From an uncultured Oscillospiraceae bacterium (GTDB taxonomy: Bacteria; Bacillota; Clostridia; Oscillospirales; Oscillospiraceae), in the NCBI GenBank assembly GCA_947581795.1, contig CANPVS010000005.1:24674-88673 (forward strand): a stretch of 64,000 nucleotides of DNA. Direction: 5' to 3'. Below the pieces are notes generated by a model, which saw nothing but the letters and a program-made list of their open reading frames with translations, searched no databases and was not told the DNA's origin. Below, in pieces: positions 47,001 to 56,456 of this stretch (positions are counted from its first letter, which is position 1; the number at the start of each line of letters is the position of its first letter). The translations under genes and the position numbers were made by a program.

Positions 47001-47501
47001 TTACTGTTCCCGCTGCTGGGTGGGAGCGCTGCTCACGCCCACGGAGGCGCTGCGGAACTTGGCGCGGGTCTTGCGCACGATCTCCAAAGCCTGGTTCATA
47101 GACTCCTCGGCATTCTGCATGGACTCGTTCAAATACTCGTTGGCGGCCTTTCGCAGTTCCCGGGACTTGTTGTCGGCGGTGGCGATCATCTCCTCCGCCC
47201 GGGCCTTGGCGGCGCGGACGACCTCCTGCTCCTCCACCATCTTCCGGGCCCGCTCCTCCGCCATCTTGCGGACGGATTCGGCCTCCTTCTTGGCGTTGCG
47301 GATAAACTCGTCGCGGGCAGACACAAGGCGTTTGGCCTCCGCCATCTCGGCGGGCAGCTGGGCCTTGATCTCCTCGATCAGGTCCAGGGCCTTCTCCCGG
47401 TCCACAAGGCACTTGTCGTTGCCCAGAGGGACGCCCCAGGCCTCTGAGATCATGGTGTACAGCATTTCGATCAGCTCAAGGATGCCCTGATTCTCGTTCA
47501 T
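47001..47501 (-). CDS. Coiled-coil conserved protein cotranscribed with coaD
   Basis: Long Ala/Glu/Lys-rich helix (LVSARDEFIRNAKKEAESVRKMAEERARKMVEEQE). Confidence 0.7.
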   Translation of the reverse strand: MNENQGILELIEMLYTMISEAWGVPLGNDKCLVDREKALDLIEEIKAQLPAEMAEAKRLVSARDEFIRNAKKEAESVRKMAEERARKMVEEQEVVRAAKARAEEMIATADNKSRELRKAANEYLNESMQNAEESMNQALEIVRKTRAKFRSASVGVSSAPTQQREQ

Positions 47502-47995
47502 TTCTCTGTCTGCCTCCTGATTTTTGTTTTCTCTACGATATCCGCTATGATCTCCTTCGGCACCAGCTCGGACAGGTCCGCCCCGTAGGCGGCCATCTCC
47601 TTCACCACAGTGGAGCTGAGGAAGGTGTATTTTTCGCTGGACGTCAGAAACAGCGTGTCCAGGCTCGGGTTCATCTTCTTGTTCACCAGGGCGATCTGAA
47701 ACTCATAGTCGAAGTCCGACACCGCCCGCAGGCCCTTCACGATCACGGCGCCCTCGAACTGCTTGGCGTACTCCGCCAGGAGCACGTCCGTGGTGGACAC
47801 CTCCACGTTCCCGAACCGCTTGGTGGACCGGCGGACCATGTCCATCCGCTCCTCGATGGTGAACATGGGCGTCTTAGCCCGGTTTTTCATCACGCAGACG
47901 ATCACCCTGTCAAATATCTTCGCCGCCCGGCGGACGATGTTCAGGTGCCCCAGGGTGATGGGGTCGAAGCTGCCGGGGATGATGGCAGTGGTCAT
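47498..47995 (-). CDS. coaD: Phosphopantetheine adenylyltransferase
   Basis: AIIPGSFDPITLGHLNIVRRAAKIFDRVIV. Confidence 0.95.
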   Translation of the reverse strand: MTTAIIPGSFDPITLGHLNIVRRAAKIFDRVIVCVMKNRAKTPMFTIEERMDMVRRSTKRFGNVEVSTTDVLLAEYAKQFEGAVIVKGLRAVSDFDYEFQIALVNKKMNPSLDTLFLTSSEKYTFLSSTVVKEMAAYGADLSELVPKEIIADIVEKTKIRRQTEK

Positions 47996-48531
47996 GTGGC
48001 CTGTCTCCTGTAGGTGGTCAGGGAGATCTTCCCGTAATGATAGGTCCGGCCCCGCTCATAGAGGGCGGGAGCGGCGGGCATGGGCTCGTCCTGCATACTC
48101 TCGACCAGTATTATACCACCATCGTTCAAGATGTCAAATCCAAATACTTTTTGCAGAACCTTGTCGTAAAGCCCCTCGTGATAGGGCGGGTCCAGCAGGA
48201 CTAGGTCGAATTTTCCGCAGTTTTCCAGATACGTCAGCGCGTCCGCCCGGATGACCGGGGCCTGCATATGGCAGATCTCCAGATTCTTCCGCACCAGCGC
48301 CAGAGACGCGGGGCTCTGGTCCACGAACACGCACTCCCTGGCCCCCCGGCTCAACGCCTCGATGCCCAGCTGGCCCGTCCCGGCGAACAGGTCCAGCACC
48401 CGGCGGCCGGGCACGTCGAACTGGACGATGCTGAAAATGGCCTCCTTCACCATGTCGGTGGTGGGCCGGACGGACATATCCCGGGGCTCCATGAGCCTGC
48501 GGCCCCGGGCCGTGCCTGTGATCACGCGCAT
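47992..48531 (-). CDS. rsmD: 16S rRNA (guanine(966)-N(2))-methyltransferase RsmD
   Basis: MRVITGTARGRRL, DLFAGTGQLGIEALSRGA, LVLLDPPYHEG. Confidence 0.94.
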   Translation of the reverse strand: MRVITGTARGRRLMEPRDMSVRPTTDMVKEAIFSIVQFDVPGRRVLDLFAGTGQLGIEALSRGARECVFVDQSPASLALVRKNLEICHMQAPVIRADALTYLENCGKFDLVLLDPPYHEGLYDKVLQKVFGFDILNDGGIILVESMQDEPMPAAPALYERGRTYHYGKISLTTYRRQAT

Positions 48532-50351
48532 TATTCGCTCTCCTTGGTGTGAAAGTGGTCGTATACCGCCTGGGCGGCGTCCCTGGGAAGGACGTTCTGC
48601 AGCTCCTCCAGACTGGCCGCGCCCACGGCCTTCACGCTCTTGAACCGTTTCAAAAGCGCCGCCCGGCGCTTGGGGCCCACGCCCTCTATCTCCTCCAGGG
48701 AGGAGCCGATGGCCTTTTTCCGCAGGGTCTTGTGGTAGGTGATGGCGAAGCGGTGGGTCTCCTCCTGGATGCTGCCGATGAGGGCGAACACCGCGGGACT
48801 GGCGGAGATGCCGATCTCCCGCCCGTCTGGGGTGGTGAGGGCCCTGGTGCGGTGCCGGTCGTCCTTCACCATGCCGAACACGGGGATATCGGGGTACCCC
48901 TGCTCGGCCATGGCCTGGACCGCCATGGCCACCTGGCCCACGCCGCCGTCAATAAGCAGCACGTCGGGCAGTGGGGAGAACTTCTCATCCCCGTCTTTAT
49001 AGTGGGCCAGCCTGCGGCTCACCGCCTCGTGCATGCTGGCGAAGTCATCCTGGTGCTCCACGGTCTTCATCTTGAACTTCCGGTACTGGCTGCGGGCGGG
49101 CTTGCCGTCCACGAACACCACCATGGAAGCCACGATGCCGAAGTCCCCGGTGTTGGAGATGTCGAAGGACTCCATCCGGTGGATGGGTTCGGTCAGGTCC
49201 AGCATCTTCTGCAGCCACTCCATGGTCTTGACCCGGCGCTCCGCCTCGCTCTCGGCCCGGAGGCTCTCCTCCCGGGCGTTGCGGGCCGCGGCCTCCAGGA
49301 GCTCCCGCTTGACGCCCCGCTGGGGGGTGAGGAGCTCCACCTTGTGCCCCGCCGTCTCCGTGAGGAACCGGGCCAGGGGCTCGGCGTCCTCCATCTCCAC
49401 GGGGAGCAGTATCTGCCGGGGCCACGCGCCCCGGCGGGTATAGTATTGCCGGACCAGGGCAGACACCGCCGCGGCGTCGTCCTCCAAAGGCTCCGGCATC
49501 TGCTCCAGGTCTTTCCCCGCCAAGTCCCCCTCGGCGTAGTGGAGCACTACGAAACTCGTTCGCGCAGAGCGGTTGAAGCCCACCGCATCCACGTCCGCCC
49601 GTGCGGCCTTCAGCACCGTCTGGCGGTTGCTGATCTCCTTTACGGCGTTGAGCCGGTCCCGCAGCTCTGCTGCCTTTTCAAAGCGCAGCTCCTCCGAGGC
49701 CTGGAGCATCTCCTGCTCCAGCTGTCCCATGAGCTCCTTTGCCCCGCCGGACAAGATCTGCACCGCCTGGTCTATCCGGGCCCGGTACTCCGCCTGGTCC
49801 GGCTCCCCCCGGCACCAGCCCTCGCACAGGCCCATGTGGTGGTTGAGGCAGGGCCGGTCCCTCCCGATATCCCGGGGGAAGGCCTTTCCGCAGGTGGGCA
49901 GTTTGAGGGCCTTTGCCAGGGCGTTCAAAATGCTGTGGCTCACGCCCCGGCCGCCGTAGGGGCCGAAGTACCTGGCCCCATCTTCCGCCATCCGGCCTAC
50001 GATGGAAAAGCTCGGGTACTCCTCCCGCAGGTCCAGGCGCAGATAGGGGTAGGTCTTGTCGTCCCGGAGGAGGATGTTGTAGTGGGGCTTATGGCGTTTG
50101 ATGAGGCTGTTTTCCAGCATCAGCGCCTCGAACTCCGAGGCCGCCACGATGACGGAGAAGTCGTCCACATGGCTGACCATGGCCGCCACCTTGGGCAGAT
50201 GTTCGCCCCGGAAGTAGCTGGTCACCCGGTTCTTGAGGGCCTTGGCCTTGCCCACATAGATGACCTCCCCGGCGGCGTTTTGCATGATGTAAACGCCGGG
50301 GAGCAGCGGCAGCTTATTGGCTTTTTCCCGTAGCTGGGCGATCTTGTCCAT
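48531..50351 (-). CDS. uvrC: Excinuclease ABC subunit C
   Basis: LPLLPGVYIMQNAAGEVIYVGKAKALKNRVTSYF; GIY-YIG domain. Confidence 0.96.
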   Translation of the reverse strand: MDKIAQLREKANKLPLLPGVYIMQNAAGEVIYVGKAKALKNRVTSYFRGEHLPKVAAMVSHVDDFSVIVAASEFEALMLENSLIKRHKPHYNILLRDDKTYPYLRLDLREEYPSFSIVGRMAEDGARYFGPYGGRGVSHSILNALAKALKLPTCGKAFPRDIGRDRPCLNHHMGLCEGWCRGEPDQAEYRARIDQAVQILSGGAKELMGQLEQEMLQASEELRFEKAAELRDRLNAVKEISNRQTVLKAARADVDAVGFNRSARTSFVVLHYAEGDLAGKDLEQMPEPLEDDAAAVSALVRQYYTRRGAWPRQILLPVEMEDAEPLARFLTETAGHKVELLTPQRGVKRELLEAAARNAREESLRAESEAERRVKTMEWLQKMLDLTEPIHRMESFDISNTGDFGIVASMVVFVDGKPARSQYRKFKMKTVEHQDDFASMHEAVSRRLAHYKDGDEKFSPLPDVLLIDGGVGQVAMAVQAMAEQGYPDIPVFGMVKDDRHRTRALTTPDGREIGISASPAVFALIGSIQEETHRFAITYHKTLRKKAIGSSLEEIEGVGPKRRAALLKRFKSVKAVGAASLEELQNVLPRDAAQAVYDHFHTKESE

Positions 50352-50371
50352 AGTCACCAAAAACAGCAAGA

Positions 50372-50396
50372 AAGGGTGTGCATTCCACACACCCTT
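50372..50396 (-). terminator. Terminator after HPr gene
   Basis: AAGGGTGTG-n-CACACCCTT. Confidence 0.65.
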
Positions 50397-50414
50397 CTTC
50401 CCGCTGATAGAAAA

Positions 50415-50678
50415 TTACTCGGCAAACTCTTTGTCGATGAGGTCGGTGAGCGTCTCCACCGCTTCGTTCTCATCGGGGCCATCGGCGATGATGTTGACCG
50501 TCGTGCCCTTGACGATGCCCAGGGACAGGACGCCCAGCAGGCTCTTCGCGTTCACGCGGCGGTCCTCCTTCTCAATCCAGATGACGCTCTTGAACTCATT
50601 GGCCTTCTGGATGAAGAAGGTAGCGGGCCGGGCGTGCAGGCCGACCTGGTTGTTGATGGTAACTTCACGATTGATCAT
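50415..50678 (-). CDS. HPr-family phosphocarrier protein
   Basis: QVGLHARPATFF (His site), NAKSLLGVLSLGI (Ser site). Confidence 0.93.
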   Translation of the reverse strand: MINREVTINNQVGLHARPATFFIQKANEFKSVIWIEKEDRRVNAKSLLGVLSLGIVKGTTVNIIADGPDENEAVETLTDLIDKEFAE

Positions 50679-50811
50679 GGGAGTACACCTATCCTTTACA
50701 GCAGATGTTTATTATACTGTAGCAAAAAACTACCCATTTCGCAAATGTTTTAGCGCCGTTTTTCAATAGTTTGGAGGATTGCACAGTTGGCATTAATCTG
50801 GAAGAATCTTT

Positions 50812-53184
50812 TTATTTCAGTTCCACAACTGTTACGCCTGTCTCCCCCTCGCCGTAGCGGCCCAAGCGGAAGTTCTTCACATAGCGGCTGCGTTTGAGTA
50901 TCTGCTGTACCGCCGAGCGCAGAGCGCCGGTCCCCTTGCCGTGGATGATGGTGACGGTCTCCAGCCGTGCCGCCGAGGCCGCGTCCAGGTACCGCTCCAC
51001 CGCCAGCTCCGCCTCGTCGGCCATCATGCCACGGATGTCCAGTTCCCGGGCCACCGACGCCGTGCGCAGGGCACGGCCAGCCGCGGCGGACACGGATATC
51101 TTCTGCTTGCCCGGCTTCTCCACCAGGTTGACCTCCTCCGGCGGGACGGTCAGCTTCATGGCCCCCGCCTGCAGAGACAGGGTGCCGTTGCCGTTCACCG
51201 CCAGCACCTCCGCCTGCCGGCCGGTGGAGAGAAGCTCCACCGTGTCCCCCGCCGCGATGGGCCGGGACGGGTCCTTCTTCCGGGGCTGGGTGATCTCCTC
51301 CCGGCTGCGGACGGCGTCCTCCGCCAGGTTCAGCTTCCGGCGCAGGTCCGCCCGGGCCTCGTTGATCTTCTGGTGGTCCAGCTCCTCCAGGCCCATGGCC
51401 CGCTCCCGGTCGATCTGGCGGTAGGCCTCGTCGGCGGCGGCCCGGGCCTCCTTGATGATGCGCTCCGCGTCCCGGCGGGCCTTCTGCTCCGCCTTCTCCA
51501 GGCGCACCTCCAGCTCCCGGCGCATGCGCTCGGCCTTGGCGGCGTCCTCCTGGGCGGCCCGGTTGGCCCGCTCCCGCTCCTCGGTCTCACGCTCCATGGC
51601 CAGGCGCTGCTCTTCCAGCCGCTCGATGGTCCGCTCAAAGTCCGTGCTCCCGGCGTCGATGCGCCGGCCCGCGTCCTCGATGATGCTCTCGGGAAGCCCA
51701 AGCCTGCGGCTGATGGCGAAGGCGTTGGACTTGCCGGGGATGCCCACCAGCAAGCGGTAAGTAGGCCGCAGGGAGTTCACGTCGAACTCGCAGGAGGCGT
51801 TCACTACGCCCTTGGTGTTGGTGGCGTAGACCTTCAGCTCCGCGTAGTGTGTGGTGGCAGCCACGCTGGCCCCCGCCTCCCGGGCGTACTCCAAAATGGA
51901 GATGGCCAGGGCCGCGCCCTCCGTGGGGTCCGTGCCCGCGCCCACCTCATCCAGCAGGACCAGGCAGCCCGGGCCGCACTCCTTCAGTATCTCCACGATA
52001 TTCACCATGTGGCTGGAGAAGGTGGACAAAGACTGCTCGATGGACTGCTCGTCGCCGATGTCCGCCAGTATCTTCTCCACCACCGGTACGGCGCTGCCGT
52101 CCCCGGCGGGGATGTGCAGGCCGCAGCCCGCCATGGCGCACATGAGACCCAGGGTCTTCAGCGTTACGGTCTTGCCGCCGGTGTTGGGGCCGGTGATGAC
52201 CATGGTGTCATAGTCCCCGCCCAAGGTGAGGTCTATCGGCACCGCCGTATCCCGGGGCAGCAGCGGATGCCGGGCCTTCTTCAAAATGAGCTCGCTGTCC
52301 GTGAGGATGGGCTCGCCGCAGTTGAGGTCATAGCTCAGTTCCGCCTTGGCGAAGATCAGGTCCAGCTCCGTGAGAACGGTGTAGTTCAGGTCGATGCCGC
52401 TCCGGGCCCCGGCGCACTCGGCGGACAGCTCCATGAGGATGCGCTCGATCTCCGCCTTTTCTCTGGCGCCCAGCTCCCGCAGCTCGTTGTTGGCCTTCAC
52501 CACGCCCATGGGCTCCACAAAGAGGGTCATGCCGCTGCCGGACACGTCGTGCACCAGGCCCGGCAAGTCCCCCTTCTTCTCCGCCCGCACAGGCACCACG
52601 AACCGGCCGCCCCGCTGAGTGATGATGGGCTCCTGCAGCACCTTCGCGTAGCTGGGGGCGGTGATGATCTTCTGCAGGGCGTCCCGGGCCCGGGCGGATG
52701 CCGCCCGCATCTTCCGGCGGATGTCGGCCAGCTCGGGACTGGCAGCATCAGCGATCTCCTCCTCGCCAGTGATGGCGGTGGTGATCTTCTCCTCCAAAAA
52801 CCGGTTGGAGGTCACGGCGGTAAACAGCCGCTTCAGGCTCCCGCAGTCGCCACGGCCGGAGGCATAGGAGCTGGCCGCCCGGGCGCAGAACAGCACCCCG
52901 GCGATGTCCAGAAGCTCCCTCGTATTGAGCATACCGCCCATGTCGGCCCGGGCCAAAGCCGGGCGCACGTCTTTAAGGCCGGAGAAAGAGGGGCTTCCCT
53001 TGGTCTCCACCATGGTCTTGGCGTCGGTGGTCTCGGCCTGGCGCTCCCTGACCCGGTTTTTGTCCCCCGTGGGCCGCAGGGCTCTTGCCAGGTCCTTCGC
53101 CCCGTCGGAGGCGCACTTGGCCGCCAGCAGCTCCAATACCGCCGGCAGTTCGATGGTCTGTAAAGATTTTTCGTATAGGCTCAT
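50812..53184 (-). CDS. mutS2: Endonuclease MutS2
   Basis: VITGPNTGGKTVTLKTLGL, DEVGAGTDPTEGAALA, C-terminal Smr domain LDIRGMMADEAELAVERYLD. Confidence 0.95.
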   Translation of the reverse strand: MSLYEKSLQTIELPAVLELLAAKCASDGAKDLARALRPTGDKNRVRERQAETTDAKTMVETKGSPSFSGLKDVRPALARADMGGMLNTRELLDIAGVLFCARAASSYASGRGDCGSLKRLFTAVTSNRFLEEKITTAITGEEEIADAASPELADIRRKMRAASARARDALQKIITAPSYAKVLQEPIITQRGGRFVVPVRAEKKGDLPGLVHDVSGSGMTLFVEPMGVVKANNELRELGAREKAEIERILMELSAECAGARSGIDLNYTVLTELDLIFAKAELSYDLNCGEPILTDSELILKKARHPLLPRDTAVPIDLTLGGDYDTMVITGPNTGGKTVTLKTLGLMCAMAGCGLHIPAGDGSAVPVVEKILADIGDEQSIEQSLSTFSSHMVNIVEILKECGPGCLVLLDEVGAGTDPTEGAALAISILEYAREAGASVAATTHYAELKVYATNTKGVVNASCEFDVNSLRPTYRLLVGIPGKSNAFAISRRLGLPESIIEDAGRRIDAGSTDFERTIERLEEQRLAMERETEERERANRAAQEDAAKAERMRRELEVRLEKAEQKARRDAERIIKEARAAADEAYRQIDRERAMGLEELDHQKINEARADLRRKLNLAEDAVRSREEITQPRKKDPSRPIAAGDTVELLSTGRQAEVLAVNGNGTLSLQAGAMKLTVPPEEVNLVEKPGKQKISVSAAAGRALRTASVARELDIRGMMADEAELAVERYLDAASAARLETVTIIHGKGTGALRSAVQQILKRSRYVKNFRLGRYGEGETGVTVVELK

Positions 53185-53924
53185 TTTACACTCTTCCAAT
53201 AATCCAGGGAGTAAAAACTCCTGTCCAGCTGGACCCGGGCGAACAGCTCCGCCGCCCGTCCCAGGCGCTCCATGGAGTCGTCCGGGATGGCGAAGGAGAA
53301 CTCCTTTTTAGGGGGCGCGGCGATGATGTGCCGCATGGCGGCCAGGGACTCCCTGTCCAGGGCCACGGACGGCCCCTCCGCGCCGGGAGCGCACCCCGCG
53401 CAGTGGACCATCCCCGAGGCGGGCGAGAACATGGGCCCGTCCATATCCACTTTTCCGCACACGCCGCAGGCCTCCGCCTCCGGCTGAAAGCCCTCCAGGC
53501 TCAGCAGCCGCAGCTCGAACACCGCCTTCACGTGCTCCGGCGTGTAGATGCCACGGCTCAGAGCGTACAGGGCGTTCAGCGCCAACTGCAGGGCCGGGCG
53601 GGCCAGCTGTTCCTCAGGGCAGACCGTGTCCAGAAGCTCGGCGAAATAGGCCCCCAGGGCCAGCTGAGAGAGGTCCTCCCGCAGCCCCAGAAATTGCTCC
53701 AGGGTGGAGGCCTCGTCCGCCGTCCACTTGCCCCGGTTGCCGAACAGGGTGAACTCCGCCCAGCACAGGTCCTGGCTGGCGGCGGCCATTTTGCTGCCCT
53801 TTCGCAGCGCGCCCCGGGCCTTTACGGTGATCTTGCCCTGGTCCTCTGTGAGCAGAGTCAGGATGCGGTCGGCCTCCTTATAGCGCACCGCCCGCAGCAC
53901 AAGACCCCTCGTCGTCAAAAACAT
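53181..53924 (-). CDS. recO: DNA repair protein RecO
   Basis: TTRGLVLRAVRYKEADRILTLLTEDQGKITVKARGALR; CGVCG..C..C zinc motif. Confidence 0.93.
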   Translation of the reverse strand: MFLTTRGLVLRAVRYKEADRILTLLTEDQGKITVKARGALRKGSKMAAASQDLCWAEFTLFGNRGKWTADEASTLEQFLGLREDLSQLALGAYFAELLDTVCPEEQLARPALQLALNALYALSRGIYTPEHVKAVFELRLLSLEGFQPEAEACGVCGKVDMDGPMFSPASGMVHCAGCAPGAEGPSVALDRESLAAMRHIIAAPPKKEFSFAIPDDSMERLGRAAELFARVQLDRSFYSLDYWKSVK

Positions 53925-53942
53925 TCTATGTACCCTGCCCCG

Positions 53943-54029
53943 TCACCGGCGCTCCATGCGCCGGTACAGTATCCAGCACATGGGGTCGCCCGTATCCAAA
54001 AATATCTGCCACAGCAGTTCGCTTTTCAT
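53943..54029 (-). CDS. yqzL: YqzL-family micro-protein (28 aa), absent from supplied ORF track
   Basis: Minus strand MKSELLWQIFLDTGDPMCWILYRRMERR* between recO and era. Confidence 0.7.
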   Translation of the reverse strand: MKSELLWQIFLDTGDPMCWILYRRMERR

Positions 54030-54076
54030 AGAGGATCACCCCGTGGCCTTAGTGTGCCACGGGACGGCCACTTGTA

Positions 54077-54982
54077 TCACTGGTCGGTGAATCCAAAATT
54101 TCTCAGCAGCGCGTCGGAATCCCGCCAGTTCTCCTTCACCTTCACCCAGGTCTGCAAAAACACTTTCGTGCCCATGAACGCCTCAATGTCGTGACGGGCC
54201 AGCTCGCCGATGCGTTTGAGCATGGCGCCGTGCTTGCCGATGATGATGCCCTTGTGGCTCTGCTTTTCGCAGTAGATGGTCACATCCAGGTCGATGATGT
54301 CGCTGCCGTCGTCCCGCTCGGCGAACTTGGTCACCACCACGGCGGTACCGTGTGGGATCTCCTTGTCCAGGCACAGCAGCAGCTTCTCCCGGACGATCTC
54401 GGCGCATATCTGCTTCTCCGGCTGGTCGCTGATCACGTCGTCGGGGAACAGCGCAGGGCCTTCCACCGCGAATTTGTCAAGCTCCGCCAGCAGTTCCTCC
54501 ACGCCCTCGCCTGTCTGGGCGCTGATGGGCACCACGGCGGCGAAGTCATATTCCGCGCTGTAGGCCGCAATGACGGGCAGGAGCGAGCGCTTGTCCTCCA
54601 CCGCGTCCACCTTGTTGATGGCCAGTACCGCGGGCACGTTCGTTTCCTTTATCCGGGCGATGAGCTTTTTCTCAATGTCCCCCACCTGGGCCACCGGCTC
54701 CGCCATGAGCACCACCGCGTCCACGTCCGCCACGCTCTGGCGGACCACGTCGTCCATGTAATTGCCCAGCTTCGTCCGGGCCCGGTGGAATCCCGGGGTG
54801 TCGGCAAAGACGAACTGGGTCTCGCCCCGGCTGGCCACCGCCAGGATGCGGGTGCGGGTGGTCTGGGGCTTGGGGGACACGATGGCGATCTTCTCCCCCA
54901 CCAGGGCGTTGGTGAGCGTGCTCTTGCCCACGTTGGGCCGGCCGCAGATAGTGATCATTGCGGTTTTAGTTATCATGCTCAT
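54077..54982 (-). CDS. era: GTPase Era
   Basis: ITICGRPNVGKSTLTNALVGEKIAIVSPKPQTTRTRI; KH domain. Confidence 0.96.
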   Translation of the reverse strand: MSMITKTAMITICGRPNVGKSTLTNALVGEKIAIVSPKPQTTRTRILAVASRGETQFVFADTPGFHRARTKLGNYMDDVVRQSVADVDAVVLMAEPVAQVGDIEKKLIARIKETNVPAVLAINKVDAVEDKRSLLPVIAAYSAEYDFAAVVPISAQTGEGVEELLAELDKFAVEGPALFPDDVISDQPEKQICAEIVREKLLLCLDKEIPHGTAVVVTKFAERDDGSDIIDLDVTIYCEKQSHKGIIIGKHGAMLKRIGELARHDIEAFMGTKVFLQTWVKVKENWRDSDALLRNFGFTDQ

Positions 54983-55449
54983 TCCTCCGTCGCCGTATCC
55001 GGCTCCAGTTCGGCCATGATGGCCTTCTCCCGGGCGCGCATGGCCTTTTTCATGGGTCCCTCGTCCACGTGGTCGTAGCCCAGCAGATGCAGCACGCTGT
55101 GGACGGTGAGGTAGCTGATCTCATGGTCCGCCCCGTGGCCGAACTGAGCCCCCTGCTCCTCCGCCCGGGACAGGTTCAGCACCATATCCCCCAGCAGGAG
55201 CCGCCCCGTCTCCGGGTCGGTATCCCCCATGGGGAAGCTCAGTACATCCGTGGGCTTGTCCACGTCCCGGAACTCCTTGTTGACCGCGTGGATGCCCTCG
55301 TCGTCGGTAAGCAGCACGGACAGTTCGCAAGGCTCCTCCACGCCCTCAGCCTTCAGCACCGCCTGGGCGGCGGTCTTGATGCGCCGGCGCAGCTCGGGCG
55401 GACACTTCGTTCCCCGCTCGCACCGGAGCGACAGCTTCAGCTTGTCCAT
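54979..55449 (-). CDS. ybeY: rRNA maturation RNase YbeY
   Basis: TDVLSFPMGDTDPETG, YLTVHSVLHLLGYDHVDEG. Confidence 0.95.
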   Translation of the reverse strand: MDKLKLSLRCERGTKCPPELRRRIKTAAQAVLKAEGVEEPCELSVLLTDDEGIHAVNKEFRDVDKPTDVLSFPMGDTDPETGRLLLGDMVLNLSRAEEQGAQFGHGADHEISYLTVHSVLHLLGYDHVDEGPMKKAMRAREKAIMAELEPDTATEE

Positions 55450-56456
55450 CAGCGGCGTCCTCCGTTGTTCTTATATTTGGGCTTGTAGGTCTTTACGGGC
55501 GGCTCGTCCTTGGCGTGGCGCTCGTAGGCCTCGATGATACGCTGGACGATGACGTGGCGCACCACGTCCGCGCCGGTGAGGCGGCAGATGGCGATGTCCT
55601 CCACGCCCTCCAGCACCCGCATGGCCTCTTTAAGGCCCGACACCTTGTCCGCGGGCAGGTCGATCTGCGTCACATCGCCTGTGATGACCGCCGTGGAGCC
55701 AAAACCCAGGCGGGTCAGGAACATCTTCATCTGCTCCCGGCTGGTGTTTTGGGCCTCGTCCAAGATGATGAAGCTGTCGTCCAGCGTCCGGCCGCGCATG
55801 TAGGCCAGGGGCGCCACCTCAATGTCCCCCCGCTCCAGGTATTTGTTATAGGTCTCCGCCCCCAGCATGTCGAAAAGGGCGTCATATAAAGGCCGCAGGT
55901 ATGGGTCCACCTTGCTCTGCAGGTCGCCGGGCAGAAAGCCCAGCCGCTCCCCGGCCTCCACCGCCGGTCGGGTCAGCACGATGCGGTTGACCCGCTTCTC
56001 CCGGAAGGCCGCCACCGCACAGGCCACGGCCAGGTACGTCTTGCCCGTGCCGGCGGGACCCACCCCCAGGGTGACGGTGTTATTCTTAATGGCGTCCACG
56101 TATGTCTTCTGACCGATGGTCTTGGGCTTGACCGGCCGGCCCTTGGCGGTGACGCATATGACGCCCCGGGCCAGGTCGCCTATCTTGTCCTCCTGGCCAG
56201 CCAGGACCATCTTGATGATATAGCGCACGTTCTGGCTGTCGATGGCCTCGCCCCGGGCCGCAAGGGATAGCAGGCCGTCGATGGCCTTCTCCGCGTGCAT
56301 CACGTTCTCCGCCTCGCCGGCGATCTTCAGATTCTCGTCCCGGTTGGTGATGGTCACGCCCAGTTCCGTCTCGATGATGCGCAGATTCTGGTCGAAGGAG
56401 CCGAATACGCTTATCACGTTCTCCATCCTATCGATCTGCATTACCTTCTCTGTCAT
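55449..56456 (-). CDS. PhoH family ATPase
   Basis: LGVGPAGTGKTYLAVACAV, SFIILDEAQNTSREQMKMFLTRLGFGSTAVITGD. Confidence 0.95.
   Translation of the reverse strand: MTEKVMQIDRMENVISVFGSFDQNLRIIETELGVTITNRDENLKIAGEAENVMHAEKAIDGLLSLAARGEAIDSQNVRYIIKMVLAGQEDKIGDLARGVICVTAKGRPVKPKTIGQKTYVDAIKNNTVTLGVGPAGTGKTYLAVACAVAAFREKRVNRIVLTRPAVEAGERLGFLPGDLQSKVDPYLRPLYDALFDMLGAETYNKYLERGDIEVAPLAYMRGRTLDDSFIILDEAQNTSREQMKMFLTRLGFGSTAVITGDVTQIDLPADKVSGLKEAMRVLEGVEDIAICRLTGADVVRHVIVQRIIEAYERHAKDEPPVKTYKPKYKNNGGRR

Noticed and set aside
48549-50333. 594-aa plus-strand ORF
   Set aside because: Antisense to uvrC; no domain recognised.
50941-53163. 740-aa plus-strand ORF
   Set aside because: Antisense to mutS2; His/Gly/Leu-rich shadow translation.
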